DNA of 64,000 bases from Mycobacteroides sp. LB1 (GTDB lineage: Bacteria; Actinomycetota; Actinomycetes; Mycobacteriales; Mycobacteriaceae). The stretch covers positions 186,001-250,000 of the forward strand of contig NZ_JACCFF010000005.1 in NCBI RefSeq assembly GCF_013449725.1, read 5' to 3'. A program made the position numbers and the translations under genes. Below are positions 8,811-17,567 of the stretch, piece by piece (within the stretch, counting starts at the first letter, position 1; every line of letters starts with the position of its first letter). Below the pieces are notes generated by a model. That model was not told the origin of the DNA. It made no database searches and was given only the letters and a program-made list of their open reading frames with translations.

Positions 8811-8840
8811 TTCTTCGGGGTTCTTCGGGGTTCTTCTGGT
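8811..8840. repeat. 10-bp tandem repeat in the divergent promoter region
   Basis: Two perfect copies of ttcttcgggg (8811-8830) and a third diverged copy (ttcttctggt) lie 24 bases upstream of the Cys-rich gene and 58 bases upstream of the methyltransferase gene. The region holds both divergent promoters, so the repeats may be regulator-binding sites or a slippage tract. Confidence 0.6.
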
Positions 8841-8898
8841 TTGACCGGACGGTAACCGCGACCACCGACAGGTAGTCGTTCCCTGGCACGCTGGCGGT

Positions 8899-9651
8899 AT
8901 GACCGAACAGACACGACCGGCACATACCGACCGCCGCCGGGCCGAGTCGTTTGGAGAATCCGCCGACGCCTACGACCGCCACCGCCCCCGCTATCCCCAG
9001 CCGCTGATCGATGAGCTCGTTTCTCGCGGGCAGACGCGCGCCCTCGACGTCGGAGCAGGCACCGGGATCGCCGCGGCGCAGTTGATCTCGGCCGGTGCGC
9101 AGGTGCTCGCCATCGAGCCTGATGCCCGGATGGCGCGGGTGGCGGCTGGGAAGGGCATCGACGTCGACGTGGCGACGTTCGAGGACTGGCAGCCAGCGGG
9201 TAGGACCTTCGACCTGGTGCTGTTCGCCCAGTCCTTTCACTGGGTACAGCCGATTGCAGCGCTACAAAAGGTGGGGACGGCACTTCGCCCCGGTGGCCGA
9301 CTCGCCCTCATCTGGAACCGCATTGAGCCCACCGCCCCGACTCGGGACGACCTGGACACCGTCTATGCCGATTTCATGGACACCACGAGGCGCCCCTCCG
9401 CGAACACGGAGGACACCGTCTCCCCGATCATCGAGAAATCCGGATATCACGTGCAGCACCTGCATTTTCTGGAGCGGCCACATTTCTCCACACGCGCATA
9501 CCTCGACATGGTCTTCACCTACTCCAACCACCTCACCCTCGATGCACCCACGCGCAGCGAGCTGCGGGCCCGGCTCGAGCAGAAGATCGGCGCCGACGGC
9601 GTCGATACGACGAACGATGCGCTCGCGCTGATCTGTACCCCCGTGGCGTGA
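8899..9651 (+). CDS. Class I SAM-dependent methyltransferase
   Basis: A 250-residue methyltransferase with motif I LDVGAGTGIA (residues 49-58), an acidic ribose-binding end of beta2 (AIEPD, 75-79) and the motif IV region FDLVLFAQSFHWV (about 100-112). The FHWV sequence is typical of the UbiE/COQ5-like family that contains many mycobacterial paralogues. Substrate cannot be inferred. It stands alone on the plus strand, divergent from the Cys-rich gene and 36 bases before the exonuclease/UvrC gene. Confidence 0.85.
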   Translation: MTEQTRPAHTDRRRAESFGESADAYDRHRPRYPQPLIDELVSRGQTRALDVGAGTGIAAAQLISAGAQVLAIEPDARMARVAAGKGIDVDVATFEDWQPAGRTFDLVLFAQSFHWVQPIAALQKVGTALRPGGRLALIWNRIEPTAPTRDDLDTVYADFMDTTRRPSANTEDTVSPIIEKSGYHVQHLHFLERPHFSTRAYLDMVFTYSNHLTLDAPTRSELRARLEQKIGADGVDTTNDALALICTPVA

Positions 9652-9675
9652 GCCCGATATGTCGGTCCCAGGACT

Positions 9676-9687
9676 TACGGTCACGTC
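9676..9687 (+). promoter_or_regulatory. Putative leaderless -10 element of the exonuclease/UvrC gene
   Basis: TACGGT at 9676-9681 sits six bases before ATG 9688 with no Shine-Dalgarno in between, the same geometry as at fadD15, ctaE and others in this window. Confidence 0.4.
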
Positions 9688-11493
9688 ATGACGCAAATGA
9701 CCTTCGACGAGGTGCACTCCTCGTCGGGGTCGTCGGCACAAGCACTGCGCGACACCACCTTTGTGGTGGTGGACCTGGAGACCACCGGCGGCAGCGCCGA
9801 GAATGACGCGATCACCGAGATCGGCGCGGTCAAGGTGCGCGGCGGTGAGGTGCTCGGGGAGCTGGCCACACTGGTCGATCCGAAACGAGCACTACCACCG
9901 CAGATCGTCCGCCTCACCGGCATCACCTCGGCGATGCTGGTGGACGCTCCGCCAATCGAACAGGTGCTCCCCAGCTTTCTCGAATTCGCCCGCGGCACAG
10001 TCCTGGTGGCCCATAACGCCGGCTTCGATATCGGGTTCCTCAAGGCGGCCGCACGGCAGTGCGGGATCGACTGGCCCCAACCAACCGTGCTGTGCACGGT
10101 CCGGCTGGCCCGCCGAGTGCTGTCCCGCGACGAGGCCCCGCGAGTCAGCCTGGGTGCTCTGGCGCAGCTACTCGGCGCGTCAACCACCCCCAACCACCGG
10201 GCGCTCGACGATGCCCGGGCCACCGTCGACGTGCTGCACGCGCTGATCGGCCGGGTGGGCAACCAGGGCGTCGACACCATGGGCGAGCTGCGACGGTACC
10301 GCACCCAGGTGCCCAACGCTTTGCGCGACAAGCGCTCCCTGGCCGATGGAATGCCTTACGCCCCAGGCGTTTATCTGTTCCGCGGGCCTGCAGGCGAAGC
10401 GCTGTACGTGGGCACCGCAGTCAACCTGCACAGACGGGTGCAGCAGTACTTCACCGGCGCGGATCCGCGTGGCCGGATGCGCGAGATGGTCACCATCGCG
10501 ACCGCGGTGGACCACGTGACCTGTGCACATCCCCTGGAGGCCGCGGTTCGCGAACTGCGGCTGCTGGGTGCGCACGCACCGCCGTACAACAGAAAATCTC
10601 GATTCCCGCATCGCTGGTGGTGGGTGGTGCTCACCGAGGAGCCCTTCCCCCGTTTCGCGGTCGTCCGCACCACAAACGCTCGGCCCATGCTCGGCCCATT
10701 TCGCGCACGTGGCGACGCGGTGGCCGCCGCCCTGGTACTCGCCCGGTTCACCGGCGTGCGCACCTGCACGAGGCGTATCGGAGCCGCTGGGAGGCATGGC
10801 CCGGCCTGCGACGGCCAGTCCTACCCCCATGACACCGCCTCCCCATGTCCCGCACCTGCGGGGGTGGATGCGGTGGGGTACCGGGACGCCCTCGACCAGG
10901 CATATGCAGTCCTCGCCGGCACCCACGGCCAGCCGCTACACGCCATGTGTGAGCGGGTGGCAGAGCTGGCAGGCCTGCGGCGCTACGAGACCGCCGCGCG
11001 ACAACGGGATGCGACGGCCGCAATCGTCGAGGCACTGGCCCGCCAGCACCGCCTGTATGCCCTCTCACGCATCGAGGAGCTGATCGCTGCGCGCCCCGAC
11101 GGCGAAGGCGGCTGGCAGATCGCCGTGGTCCGCTACGGGCAGCTGGCCGGGGCGGCGGTCGCCCGCCGCAGCGTCCCCCCGATGCCGGTGGTGGCGGCCG
11201 CCTCCGTGTCGGCTCAGGTGGTGTTGCCGACACCCGAACCGTTCGGCGGGGCCGCACCCGAGGAGATCGGGCTGATCACCCGCTGGCTCGCCGAGCCCGG
11301 CGTACGCATCGTGTCCTCGACCGATGGCTACGCCGAGGCGACGGGATGTTCCGGACCGCTACGCGAGTGGGCGGCGACTGCACGCAGCGCACGGATGGCG
11401 AACAGTGCCCACCAGAACGACTGGGGAATGGCTGAACTCGTCAGGGTCGCTACGCCTGGCCCGCATCCTGCTGCGCCCCGAGCCGCCGGCTGA
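9688..11493 (+). CDS. DnaQ-like exonuclease fused to a UvrC/Cho-type GIY-YIG domain (Rv2191-like)
   Basis: A 601-residue fusion. The N-terminal part (about 20-190) is a DEDDh 3'-5' exonuclease of the DNA polymerase III epsilon type: VVDLETTG (D29, E31), HNAGFDIGFLK and NHRALDDARAT supply the acidic residues and His. The middle (from about 224) is a GIY-YIG nuclease of the UvrC/Cho type, here read as GVYLF...LYVGTA, with an Arg in NLHRRVQQYF. The C-terminal 300 residues lack the UvrC RNase H-like and HhH domains. It probably acts in DNA repair as a Cho-like nuclease joined to a proofreading-type exonuclease. Its 3' end overlaps trpD by 44 bases tail to tail. Confidence 0.88.
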   Translation: MTQMTFDEVHSSSGSSAQALRDTTFVVVDLETTGGSAENDAITEIGAVKVRGGEVLGELATLVDPKRALPPQIVRLTGITSAMLVDAPPIEQVLPSFLEFARGTVLVAHNAGFDIGFLKAAARQCGIDWPQPTVLCTVRLARRVLSRDEAPRVSLGALAQLLGASTTPNHRALDDARATVDVLHALIGRVGNQGVDTMGELRRYRTQVPNALRDKRSLADGMPYAPGVYLFRGPAGEALYVGTAVNLHRRVQQYFTGADPRGRMREMVTIATAVDHVTCAHPLEAAVRELRLLGAHAPPYNRKSRFPHRWWWVVLTEEPFPRFAVVRTTNARPMLGPFRARGDAVAAALVLARFTGVRTCTRRIGAAGRHGPACDGQSYPHDTASPCPAPAGVDAVGYRDALDQAYAVLAGTHGQPLHAMCERVAELAGLRRYETAARQRDATAAIVEALARQHRLYALSRIEELIAARPDGEGGWQIAVVRYGQLAGAAVARRSVPPMPVVAAASVSAQVVLPTPEPFGGAAPEEIGLITRWLAEPGVRIVSSTDGYAEATGCSGPLREWAATARSARMANSAHQNDWGMAELVRVATPGPHPAAPRAAG

Positions 11494-12538
11494 CGGCGAT
11501 CCAGCTGTCCAGCAGCGCCGCTGCCGCTCCCGAATCGATGGCCGTGGCCACCCGCGCGAGCGCATTTTCCCAGGCGGGCACCCATTGAGCATCGCTGGCC
11601 AGGCCTGCATGGGCGACCATGGCGCCGGCGGCATTGAGTAGCACCGCGTCACGAACCGCGCCCTTGTCACCGGCCAGCACCGCCCGGACCTCGGCGGCAT
11701 TGAAATCGGGATCACCGCCGACCAGTTCCTCCAGCCTGGCACGCGCGAAACCAAATGCCGCGGGATCGAACCGCAGCTTGTCCACCGTGCCCGCCTGCAC
11801 CCGCCAGATGGTGCTGGTCGTGGTGGTGGTCAGCTCGTCGAGCCCGTCGTCACCGTGCACCACCAGCACACTGGACCCGCGCCCGGCGAAGACCCCCGCC
11901 GTCACCTCGGCGAGATCGGCGAAGGCACAGCCGATCAATCCGGCTCGCGGGCGGGCCGGATTCGTCAGCGGCCCAAGCAAATTGAATACGGTGGGCACTC
12001 CGATCTCGCGACGTACCACCGAGGCGTACCGATACGACGGGTGGAAATGCGGCGCGAAGCAGAACCCGATTCCCACCTCGGCGACACTGCGCATCACCTG
12101 ATCGGCGCCCAGGTCGATGCGTACCCCCAACGCCTCCAGCGTGTCCGCGCCGCCGGCCAACGACGACGCCGCCCGATTGCCGTGCTTGACCACCCGTACG
12201 CCGCACGCCGCCACCACGATGGAGGCCATGGTGGAAAGGTTCACCGTGTTCGCGCCATCGCCGCCGGTGCCGACAATGTCCACGGCGTCCGTGGAGATCC
12301 GGTCGCCCTGCTCATCCGAGGGGAAACGGATCGCGTGGGACAGCATGGTGTCGGCGAGCTCTCCAACTTCTTCCGAGGTCGGGCGCTTCATCCGCATCGA
12401 CACCCCGAAGGCCGCGATCTGAGCCGGAGTGGCCGTACCCGTCATGATCTGATCCATGGCCCAGGCCGCCTGTCCCGCCTTCAGGTCGCGACGGGCCGTC
12501 AGCTCCCCCAGTACCTGGGGCCAGGAATGTTCCAGCAC
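11450..12538 (-). CDS. trpD: Anthranilate phosphoribosyltransferase
   Basis: The second enzyme of tryptophan synthesis: anthranilate plus PRPP gives phosphoribosylanthranilate in the cytosol. From GTG 12538 the protein has 362 residues, starting MLEHSWPQVL; an upstream ATG at 12607 would add a non-homologous tail. The PRPP-binding GTGGDGANTVN is at 90-100 and KHGNRAASS at 118-126. EIGVPTVFNLLGPLTNPARP is the usual mid-protein signature. The gene stands apart from other trp genes, as in M. tuberculosis Rv2192c, and is divergent from ctaE. Confidence 0.94.
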   Translation of the reverse strand: MLEHSWPQVLGELTARRDLKAGQAAWAMDQIMTGTATPAQIAAFGVSMRMKRPTSEEVGELADTMLSHAIRFPSDEQGDRISTDAVDIVGTGGDGANTVNLSTMASIVVAACGVRVVKHGNRAASSLAGGADTLEALGVRIDLGADQVMRSVAEVGIGFCFAPHFHPSYRYASVVRREIGVPTVFNLLGPLTNPARPRAGLIGCAFADLAEVTAGVFAGRGSSVLVVHGDDGLDELTTTTTSTIWRVQAGTVDKLRFDPAAFGFARARLEELVGGDPDFNAAEVRAVLAGDKGAVRDAVLLNAAGAMVAHAGLASDAQWVPAWENALARVATAIDSGAAAALLDSWIAVSRRLGAQQDAGQA

Positions 12539-12715
12539 GCCGCAAATGCTCCCATGGAGACAACGGCGACCACAAAGAAGTAAATCGCCCGGGGCCTGCC
12601 GCGACACGCCGGGCCGACGGCACCGGAATCCCTCCCGCCGGAGGCCACACGCATTGTCGAGCGTCGGTCACAAATCAATGTCGGACCCGGGTGGCTCTCG
12701 ACAACTACAAAGCGT

Positions 12716-12727
12716 CATACTTACGGC
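12716..12727 (+). promoter_or_regulatory. Putative leaderless -10 element of ctaE
   Basis: CATACT at 12716-12721 lies six bases before GTG 12728 and there is no Shine-Dalgarno. An almost identical CATACTT occurs before asnB. Confidence 0.4.
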
Positions 12728-13348
12728 GTGACGACCGCAGCAGCCCCAGGATCGCCGGCGGGAACCGCCATTACCCAGCGGGTTCATTCGCTGAACCGCC
12801 CCAACATGGTGAGTGTTGGCACCATCGTCTGGCTTTCCAGTGAGTTGATGTTCTTTGCTGGGCTCTTCGCGTTCTACTTCACCGCCCGGGCCCAGTCCGG
12901 CGGACAGTGGCCACCGGAGCCCACCGAGCTGAACATGGGGCTGGCCATCCCGGTCACCGCCGTCCTCGTCGCCTCGTCCTTCACCTGTCAGATGGGTGTG
13001 TTCGCCGCGGAAAAGGGCGATGTGTTCGGGCTGCGCCGCTGGTACATCATCACCCTGATTATGGGCACCTTCTTCGTCCTCGGCCAGGGCTACGAGTACA
13101 TGAACCTGGTCCGTGAGGGCACCACCATCGCCGGCAGCGCCTACGGCTCAACGTTCTACCTGGCCACCGGTTTTCACGGTCTGCACGTTATCGGCGGTCT
13201 CGTCGCCTTCGTCTACCTGCTGGTTCGCACCCGGATGAGTAAGTTCACTCCGGCCCAAGCGACCTCCGCGATCGTGGTGTCGTACTACTGGCACTTCGTC
13301 GACATCGTGTGGATCGCATTGTTCGCCACCATCTACTTCGTCCGTTGA
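12728..13348 (+). CDS. ctaE: Cytochrome c oxidase (aa3) subunit III
   Basis: A 206-residue integral membrane subunit of the aa3 terminal oxidase. Five membrane helices can be seen, beginning TIVWLSSELMFFAGLFAFYF (about 33-52). The family signatures FHGLHVIGGLVAF and SYYWHFVDIVWIALFATIYFVR (C-terminal) are intact. It lacks the first two helices of seven-helix CoIII, as usual in actinobacteria. It heads the ctaE-qcrC-qcrA-qcrB operon (32-base gap to qcrC), so oxidase and bcc complex are made together for the supercomplex. Confidence 0.96.
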   Translation: MTTAAAPGSPAGTAITQRVHSLNRPNMVSVGTIVWLSSELMFFAGLFAFYFTARAQSGGQWPPEPTELNMGLAIPVTAVLVASSFTCQMGVFAAEKGDVFGLRRWYIITLIMGTFFVLGQGYEYMNLVREGTTIAGSAYGSTFYLATGFHGLHVIGGLVAFVYLLVRTRMSKFTPAQATSAIVVSYYWHFVDIVWIALFATIYFVR

Positions 13349-13380
13349 TCCAGCCCGACCCGGTGAAGGGAGCACAACAG

Positions 13381-14208
13381 GTGAGCGTGGAGACCACACC
13401 CGCCAAGAATCGCGCACGCCGCAAATTCCGCCGTCGCATCTCAGCAGGTTTGCTACTGCTGATTGCGCTGGTGGTTGCCGGCGGCCTGGCCTCTACCTTC
13501 ACGCCCACCCCGCAGGTCGCGGTGGCCGACGAGGACAAGTCGGCGCTCCTACGCACCGGCAAGCAGCTGTACGAGACCTCGTGCATCACATGCCACGGCG
13601 CCAACCTGCAGGGTGTGCCGGACCGCGGACCCAGCCTCATCGGTGTCGGCGACGCCGCCGTCTACTTCCAGGTGTCCACCGGCCGCATGCCGGCCATGCG
13701 CAACGAAGCCCAGGCGCAGCGCAAGGACCCGATCTTCGACGAGGAGCAGACCGACGCCCTCGGCGCCTACATCCAGGCCAACGGCGGCGGCCCCCAGGTG
13801 ATCCGCGACGGCGACGGCGCGATAGCTCAGGAGTCGTTGCGCGGCACCAACATCGCGCGCGGTGGCGACCTGTTCCGGCTCAACTGTGCGTCCTGCCACA
13901 ACTTCACCGGCCGCGGTGGTGCGCTCTCGTCGGGCAAGTTCGCCCCCGAACTCGACCCGGCCAGTGAGCAGCAGATCTACACCGCAATGCTGACCGGCCC
14001 GCAGAACATGCCCAAGTTCTCCGACCGCCAGCTCACCCCTGACGAGAAGAAGGACATCATCGCCTACGTCCGCGCATCAGCGGAGACACCCGATCCCGGC
14101 GGTTACGGGCTCGGCGGCCTCGGCCCCACTTCCGAGGGCATGGCCATGTGGATCATCGGCATCGTCGCGGCCATCGTCGCGGCACTGTGGATTGGAGCGC
14201 GCGCGTGA
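13381..14208 (+). CDS. qcrC: Diheme cytochrome cc subunit of the bcc complex
   Basis: A 275-residue membrane-anchored diheme c-type cytochrome that carries electrons from the Rieske centre straight to the CuA site of the oxidase, replacing soluble cytochrome c. Start is GTG 13381, preceded by GAAGGGA; the frame extends upstream to 13309 but overlaps ctaE. An N-terminal signal-anchor (about 20-38) is followed by two heme c motifs, CITCH (68-72) and CASCH (169-173). A C-terminal helix (254-275) anchors the protein. The stop overlaps the qcrA start in GTGA. Confidence 0.96.
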   Translation: MSVETTPAKNRARRKFRRRISAGLLLLIALVVAGGLASTFTPTPQVAVADEDKSALLRTGKQLYETSCITCHGANLQGVPDRGPSLIGVGDAAVYFQVSTGRMPAMRNEAQAQRKDPIFDEEQTDALGAYIQANGGGPQVIRDGDGAIAQESLRGTNIARGGDLFRLNCASCHNFTGRGGALSSGKFAPELDPASEQQIYTAMLTGPQNMPKFSDRQLTPDEKKDIIAYVRASAETPDPGGYGLGGLGPTSEGMAMWIIGIVAAIVAALWIGARA

Positions 14209-15374
14209 GTGGCGATCCCAACGTAGAAATTCCCACCGACGAGCAGCTCGCGACCATGAGCCGTGACGAGCTGGTCAAACTCGGCACCAACCTCGACGGT
14301 GTCGAGATCGTCTACCGCGAACCGCGGTGGCCGGTCGCGGGCACCAAGGCCGAGAAGCGCGCCGAGCGACTCATCGCGCTGTGGTTCGCCCTCGGTGGCG
14401 TGTTCGGCTTGGCCCTGCTCGGGGTGTTCCTGTTCTGGCCATGGGAGTACAAGCCGTTCGGCGATCCGGGTAATGCGGCCTACAACCTGGCGACCCCGCT
14501 GTACGGCCTGACCCTGGGCCTGTCCGTGCTGTCGTTGGGTATCGGCGCGGTGCTCTACACCAAGAAGTTCATCCCGCAGGAGATCTCGATCCAGGACCGG
14601 CATGACGGCCCCGGATCGTCCGAGGTGGATCGCAAGACCATCGTCGCGCAGCTGCAGGACACCCTGGATACCTCGACGCTGCCCCGTCGCAAGATGATCG
14701 TCCGGGCCCTCGGGTTCGGCGTCGGCGCCATGGGCGCCGGTACCGCCGTCGCATTCATCGGCGGCATGATCAAGAACCCCTGGGCCCGTGTGGTCCCCAC
14801 CGCCAACGGCAAGCAGCCCGTGCTGCTCACCAGTGGTTGGACCCCCCGCTACCACGGCGAGACCATCTACCTGGGTCGCGCGGTCGGCAGCAGCGCCAAT
14901 GTGCTGCTGAAGGTGCGCCCGGAGGATATCGACGCCGGTGGCATGGAGACCGTGTTCCCATGGCGTGAGTCGGACGGCGACGGCACCACCGTCGAGTCAC
15001 ACGAGAAGCTGTCACAGATTCAGATGGGGGTGCGTAACCCCGTCATGATCATCCGGGTGCGGCCATCCGATATATCCAAGGTGGTGAAGCGCAGGGGGCA
15101 GGAGAGCTTCAACTACGGCGACCTGTTCGCGTTCACCAAGATCTGCTCGCATCTGGGTTGTCCCACATCGCTGTTCGAGCAGCAGACCTATCGCATCCTG
15201 TGCCCCTGCCACCAGTCGCAGTTCGATGCGCTGCATTTCGCCAAGCCCATCTTCGGGCCTGCCGCTCGTGCGCTGGCGCAGCTGCCGATCACCGTCGACA
15301 AGGACGGATATCTCGTCGCCGCAGGCGACTATGTCGAACCCGTCGGACCCGCATTCTGGGAGCGCAAATCATGA
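14205..15374 (+). CDS. qcrA: Rieske iron-sulfur subunit of the bcc complex
   Basis: A 389-residue Rieske protein that accepts electrons from menaquinol at the Qp site of QcrB. Three N-terminal membrane helices (about 57-80, 98-118, 166-188) precede the external domain, as in actinobacterial QcrA. The 2Fe-2S ligands are in CSHLGC (Cys314, His316) and CPCH (Cys333, His336), with Cys319 and Cys335 for the stabilising disulfide. Twin-Arg RRK lies before the third helix. GTG 14205 overlaps the qcrC stop and the stop overlaps qcrB in ATGA, so the three are tightly coupled. Confidence 0.96.
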   Translation: MSGDPNVEIPTDEQLATMSRDELVKLGTNLDGVEIVYREPRWPVAGTKAEKRAERLIALWFALGGVFGLALLGVFLFWPWEYKPFGDPGNAAYNLATPLYGLTLGLSVLSLGIGAVLYTKKFIPQEISIQDRHDGPGSSEVDRKTIVAQLQDTLDTSTLPRRKMIVRALGFGVGAMGAGTAVAFIGGMIKNPWARVVPTANGKQPVLLTSGWTPRYHGETIYLGRAVGSSANVLLKVRPEDIDAGGMETVFPWRESDGDGTTVESHEKLSQIQMGVRNPVMIIRVRPSDISKVVKRRGQESFNYGDLFAFTKICSHLGCPTSLFEQQTYRILCPCHQSQFDALHFAKPIFGPAARALAQLPITVDKDGYLVAAGDYVEPVGPAFWERKS

Positions 15375-17023
15375 GCGACACAGCCCAAAAGCCGTCACGC
15401 GCAGCCAAACAAGCTGAGGCGATGGACTCCCGGTATCACCTCGCGGCCGGGATGAAGCGGCAGATCAACAAGGTCTTCCCGACGCACTGGTCGTTCATGC
15501 TCGGTGAAATTGCGCTGTACAGCTTCGTCATCCTGCTGCTCTCGGGCGTCTACCTGACCCTGTTCTTCGACCCGTCGATGGCCGAGGTCACCTACAACGG
15601 CGTCTACCAGCCGCTGCGCGGTGTGCAGATGTCCAAGGCCTACGAAACCGCCTTGAATATCAGTTTCGAGGTTCGCGGAGGACTGTTCGTCCGTCAGATC
15701 CATCACTGGGCCGCCCTGATGTTCTCGGCCTCGATCATGGTGCACCTGGCACGCATCTTCTTTACCGGCGCATTCCGTCGCCCCCGCGAGGCCAACTGGG
15801 TGATCGGCTCACTGCTGCTGATCCTGTCGATGTTCGAGGGTTACTTCGGCTACTCCCTGCCCGACGACCTGCTCTCCGGTATCGGGCTGCGTGCCGCGTT
15901 CTCATCCATCACGCTGGGCATCCCGCTCATCGGCACCTGGATGCACTGGGCGCTGTTCGGTGGCGATTTCCCCGGAAACATCTTCATTCCGCGCATGTAC
16001 GCGCTGCATATCCTGCTGATTCCGGGAATCATCCTGGCGCTCATCGCCGTTCACCTGGCACTGGTGTGGTACCAGAAGCACACCCAGTTCCCCGGCCCCG
16101 GCGCCACCGAGAAGAACGTCGTCGGCGTGCGCATCCTTCCGGTGTTCGCGCTCAAGGGCGGTGCGTTCTTCGCCTTCACCACCGCCATCTTGGCGCTGAT
16201 GAGCGGCCTGCTGCAGATCAACCCGATCTGGCTACTGGGCCCCTACCGGCCATCTCAGATCTCCGCGGGTAGCCAGCCCGACTTCTACATGATGTGGACA
16301 GAAGGCATCGCCCGGCTATGGCCGGCCTGGGAGCTGTACATCTTCGGGCACACCGTGCCCGCGGTGTTCGGTGTCGCCGTGATGATGGGTCTGGTGTTCG
16401 GGCTGCTGACCATGTACCCGTTCATCGAAAAGAAGCTCATCGGCGACAACGCACATCACAACCTGCTGCAACGTCCGCGTGACGCTCCGGTCCGCACCGC
16501 TGTTGGCGCGGCGGCGATCTCGTTCTACATGATCACCACACTGGCCGCGATGAACGACATCATTGCGTTCAAGTTCCACATCTCGCTGAACGCGACGACG
16601 TGGATCGGCCGTATCGGCATGGTGATCCTGCCGATCGTCGTCTACTACATCGCCTACCGGTGGGCCATCGGCCTGCAGCGCAGCGACCGCGCGGTGCTTG
16701 AGCATGGCATCGAGACCGGCATCCTCAAGCGACTGCCGCACGGCGAGTACATCGAGCTACACCAGCCGCTGGCCGGTGTCGACGAGCACGGTCACGCGAT
16801 TCCGCTGGAATATCAGGGCGCGGCGGTGCCTCAGCGTATGAACAAGCTCGGATCGGCCGGCGCACCCGGCATCGGCTCGTTCCTGTTCGCCGACCCCGCC
16901 GACGAGCAGCAGGCGCTGGTGGATGCCGAGCACGCCGCTCACCACCAGTCGCTGCTTGCCCTGAAGGAGTACCAGGACGGCGAACCGGGAACCAACGGTT
17001 CAACGAACGGTCACGGCCACTAG
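15371..17023 (+). CDS. qcrB: Cytochrome b subunit of the bcc complex
   Basis: A 550-residue cytochrome b that holds two b hemes and the quinol sites of menaquinol:cytochrome c oxidoreductase. Eight or more hydrophobic helices are visible; heme and Qp-site motifs include the HHWAALMF segment and PDFYMMWTEG. Thr310 in that segment corresponds, with an offset of about three, to M. tuberculosis Thr313, the residue altered in telacebec (Q203) resistance; here the Thr is kept. The hydrophilic C-terminal extension (from about 430) is characteristic of actinobacteria. ATG 15371 overlaps the qcrA stop. The gene ends the operon before a strong terminator. Confidence 0.97.
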   Translation: MSDTAQKPSRAAKQAEAMDSRYHLAAGMKRQINKVFPTHWSFMLGEIALYSFVILLLSGVYLTLFFDPSMAEVTYNGVYQPLRGVQMSKAYETALNISFEVRGGLFVRQIHHWAALMFSASIMVHLARIFFTGAFRRPREANWVIGSLLLILSMFEGYFGYSLPDDLLSGIGLRAAFSSITLGIPLIGTWMHWALFGGDFPGNIFIPRMYALHILLIPGIILALIAVHLALVWYQKHTQFPGPGATEKNVVGVRILPVFALKGGAFFAFTTAILALMSGLLQINPIWLLGPYRPSQISAGSQPDFYMMWTEGIARLWPAWELYIFGHTVPAVFGVAVMMGLVFGLLTMYPFIEKKLIGDNAHHNLLQRPRDAPVRTAVGAAAISFYMITTLAAMNDIIAFKFHISLNATTWIGRIGMVILPIVVYYIAYRWAIGLQRSDRAVLEHGIETGILKRLPHGEYIELHQPLAGVDEHGHAIPLEYQGAAVPQRMNKLGSAGAPGIGSFLFADPADEQQALVDAEHAAHHQSLLALKEYQDGEPGTNGSTNGHGH

Positions 17024-17036
17024 AAGTCAGCTCGAC

Positions 17037-17078
17037 AGTTGGGCCCCGCATACGAAAGTGTGCGGGGCCCAACTCTTT
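17037..17078 (+). terminator. Intrinsic terminator after qcrB
   Basis: AGTTGGGCCCCGCATAC (17037-17053), a GAAA tetraloop and GTGTGCGGGGCCCAACT (17058-17074) form a 17-bp stem with one wobble pair, followed by cttttcc. It closes the ctaE-qcrCAB operon 14 bases after the qcrB stop. Confidence 0.9.
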
Positions 17079-17117
17079 TCCGTGCACCGCCCCGCATCAC
17101 CGGCTAGCGTTGCGGGC

Positions 17118-17558
17118 ATGCGCGAGATGAACCGCGAGGAATGGTGGACCTTCGCCACCAAGGGCACACGAACCGGAATGCTCGGCCTGGTGCGCGCCGA
17201 CGGTGCACCCATCGTGACGCCGGTCTGGTTCCTGTTGCACGAAGGCCCGGACGGTGACGAACTGATCTTCACGACCGGTACAGACACCCTGAAGGGCAAG
17301 GCAATTCGGCGAGACCCACGCATCTCGCTGGCGGTCGACGATCAGCGGCCGCCGTACTCCTACGTCCAGTTCACAGCGGAAGCGCGACTGACCAACGATC
17401 TCGACGAGATGCTCAGGTGGGCCACCACGATCGGCGCGCGCTACATGGGAGCCGAGCTGGCCGAGCAGTATGGCCGCCGCAATGCGGTCCCCGAAGAATC
17501 ACTCGTGCGAGCCACCATCACGAAAGTCATTGCCCGTGCCGGAATCGCCGACGTCTAA
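17118..17558 (+). CDS. PPOX-class (F420/FMN split-barrel) oxidoreductase
   Basis: A 146-residue split-barrel flavin/F420-binding protein of the pyridoxamine 5'-phosphate oxidase-like family. The start is set at ATG 17118 (MREMNREEWW); the longer frame would run through the qcrB terminator. Family features are GMLGLVRADGAPIVTPVWFL (residues 19-38), TLKGKAIRRDPRISLAVDD and an ARYMG segment. Actinobacterial members of this size mostly use F420, but cofactor and substrate cannot be decided from sequence. TAGCGT seven bases before the start could be a leaderless -10. Confidence 0.8.
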   Translation: MREMNREEWWTFATKGTRTGMLGLVRADGAPIVTPVWFLLHEGPDGDELIFTTGTDTLKGKAIRRDPRISLAVDDQRPPYSYVQFTAEARLTNDLDEMLRWATTIGARYMGAELAEQYGRRNAVPEESLVRATITKVIARAGIADV

Positions 17559-17567
17559 CGCACCGAG

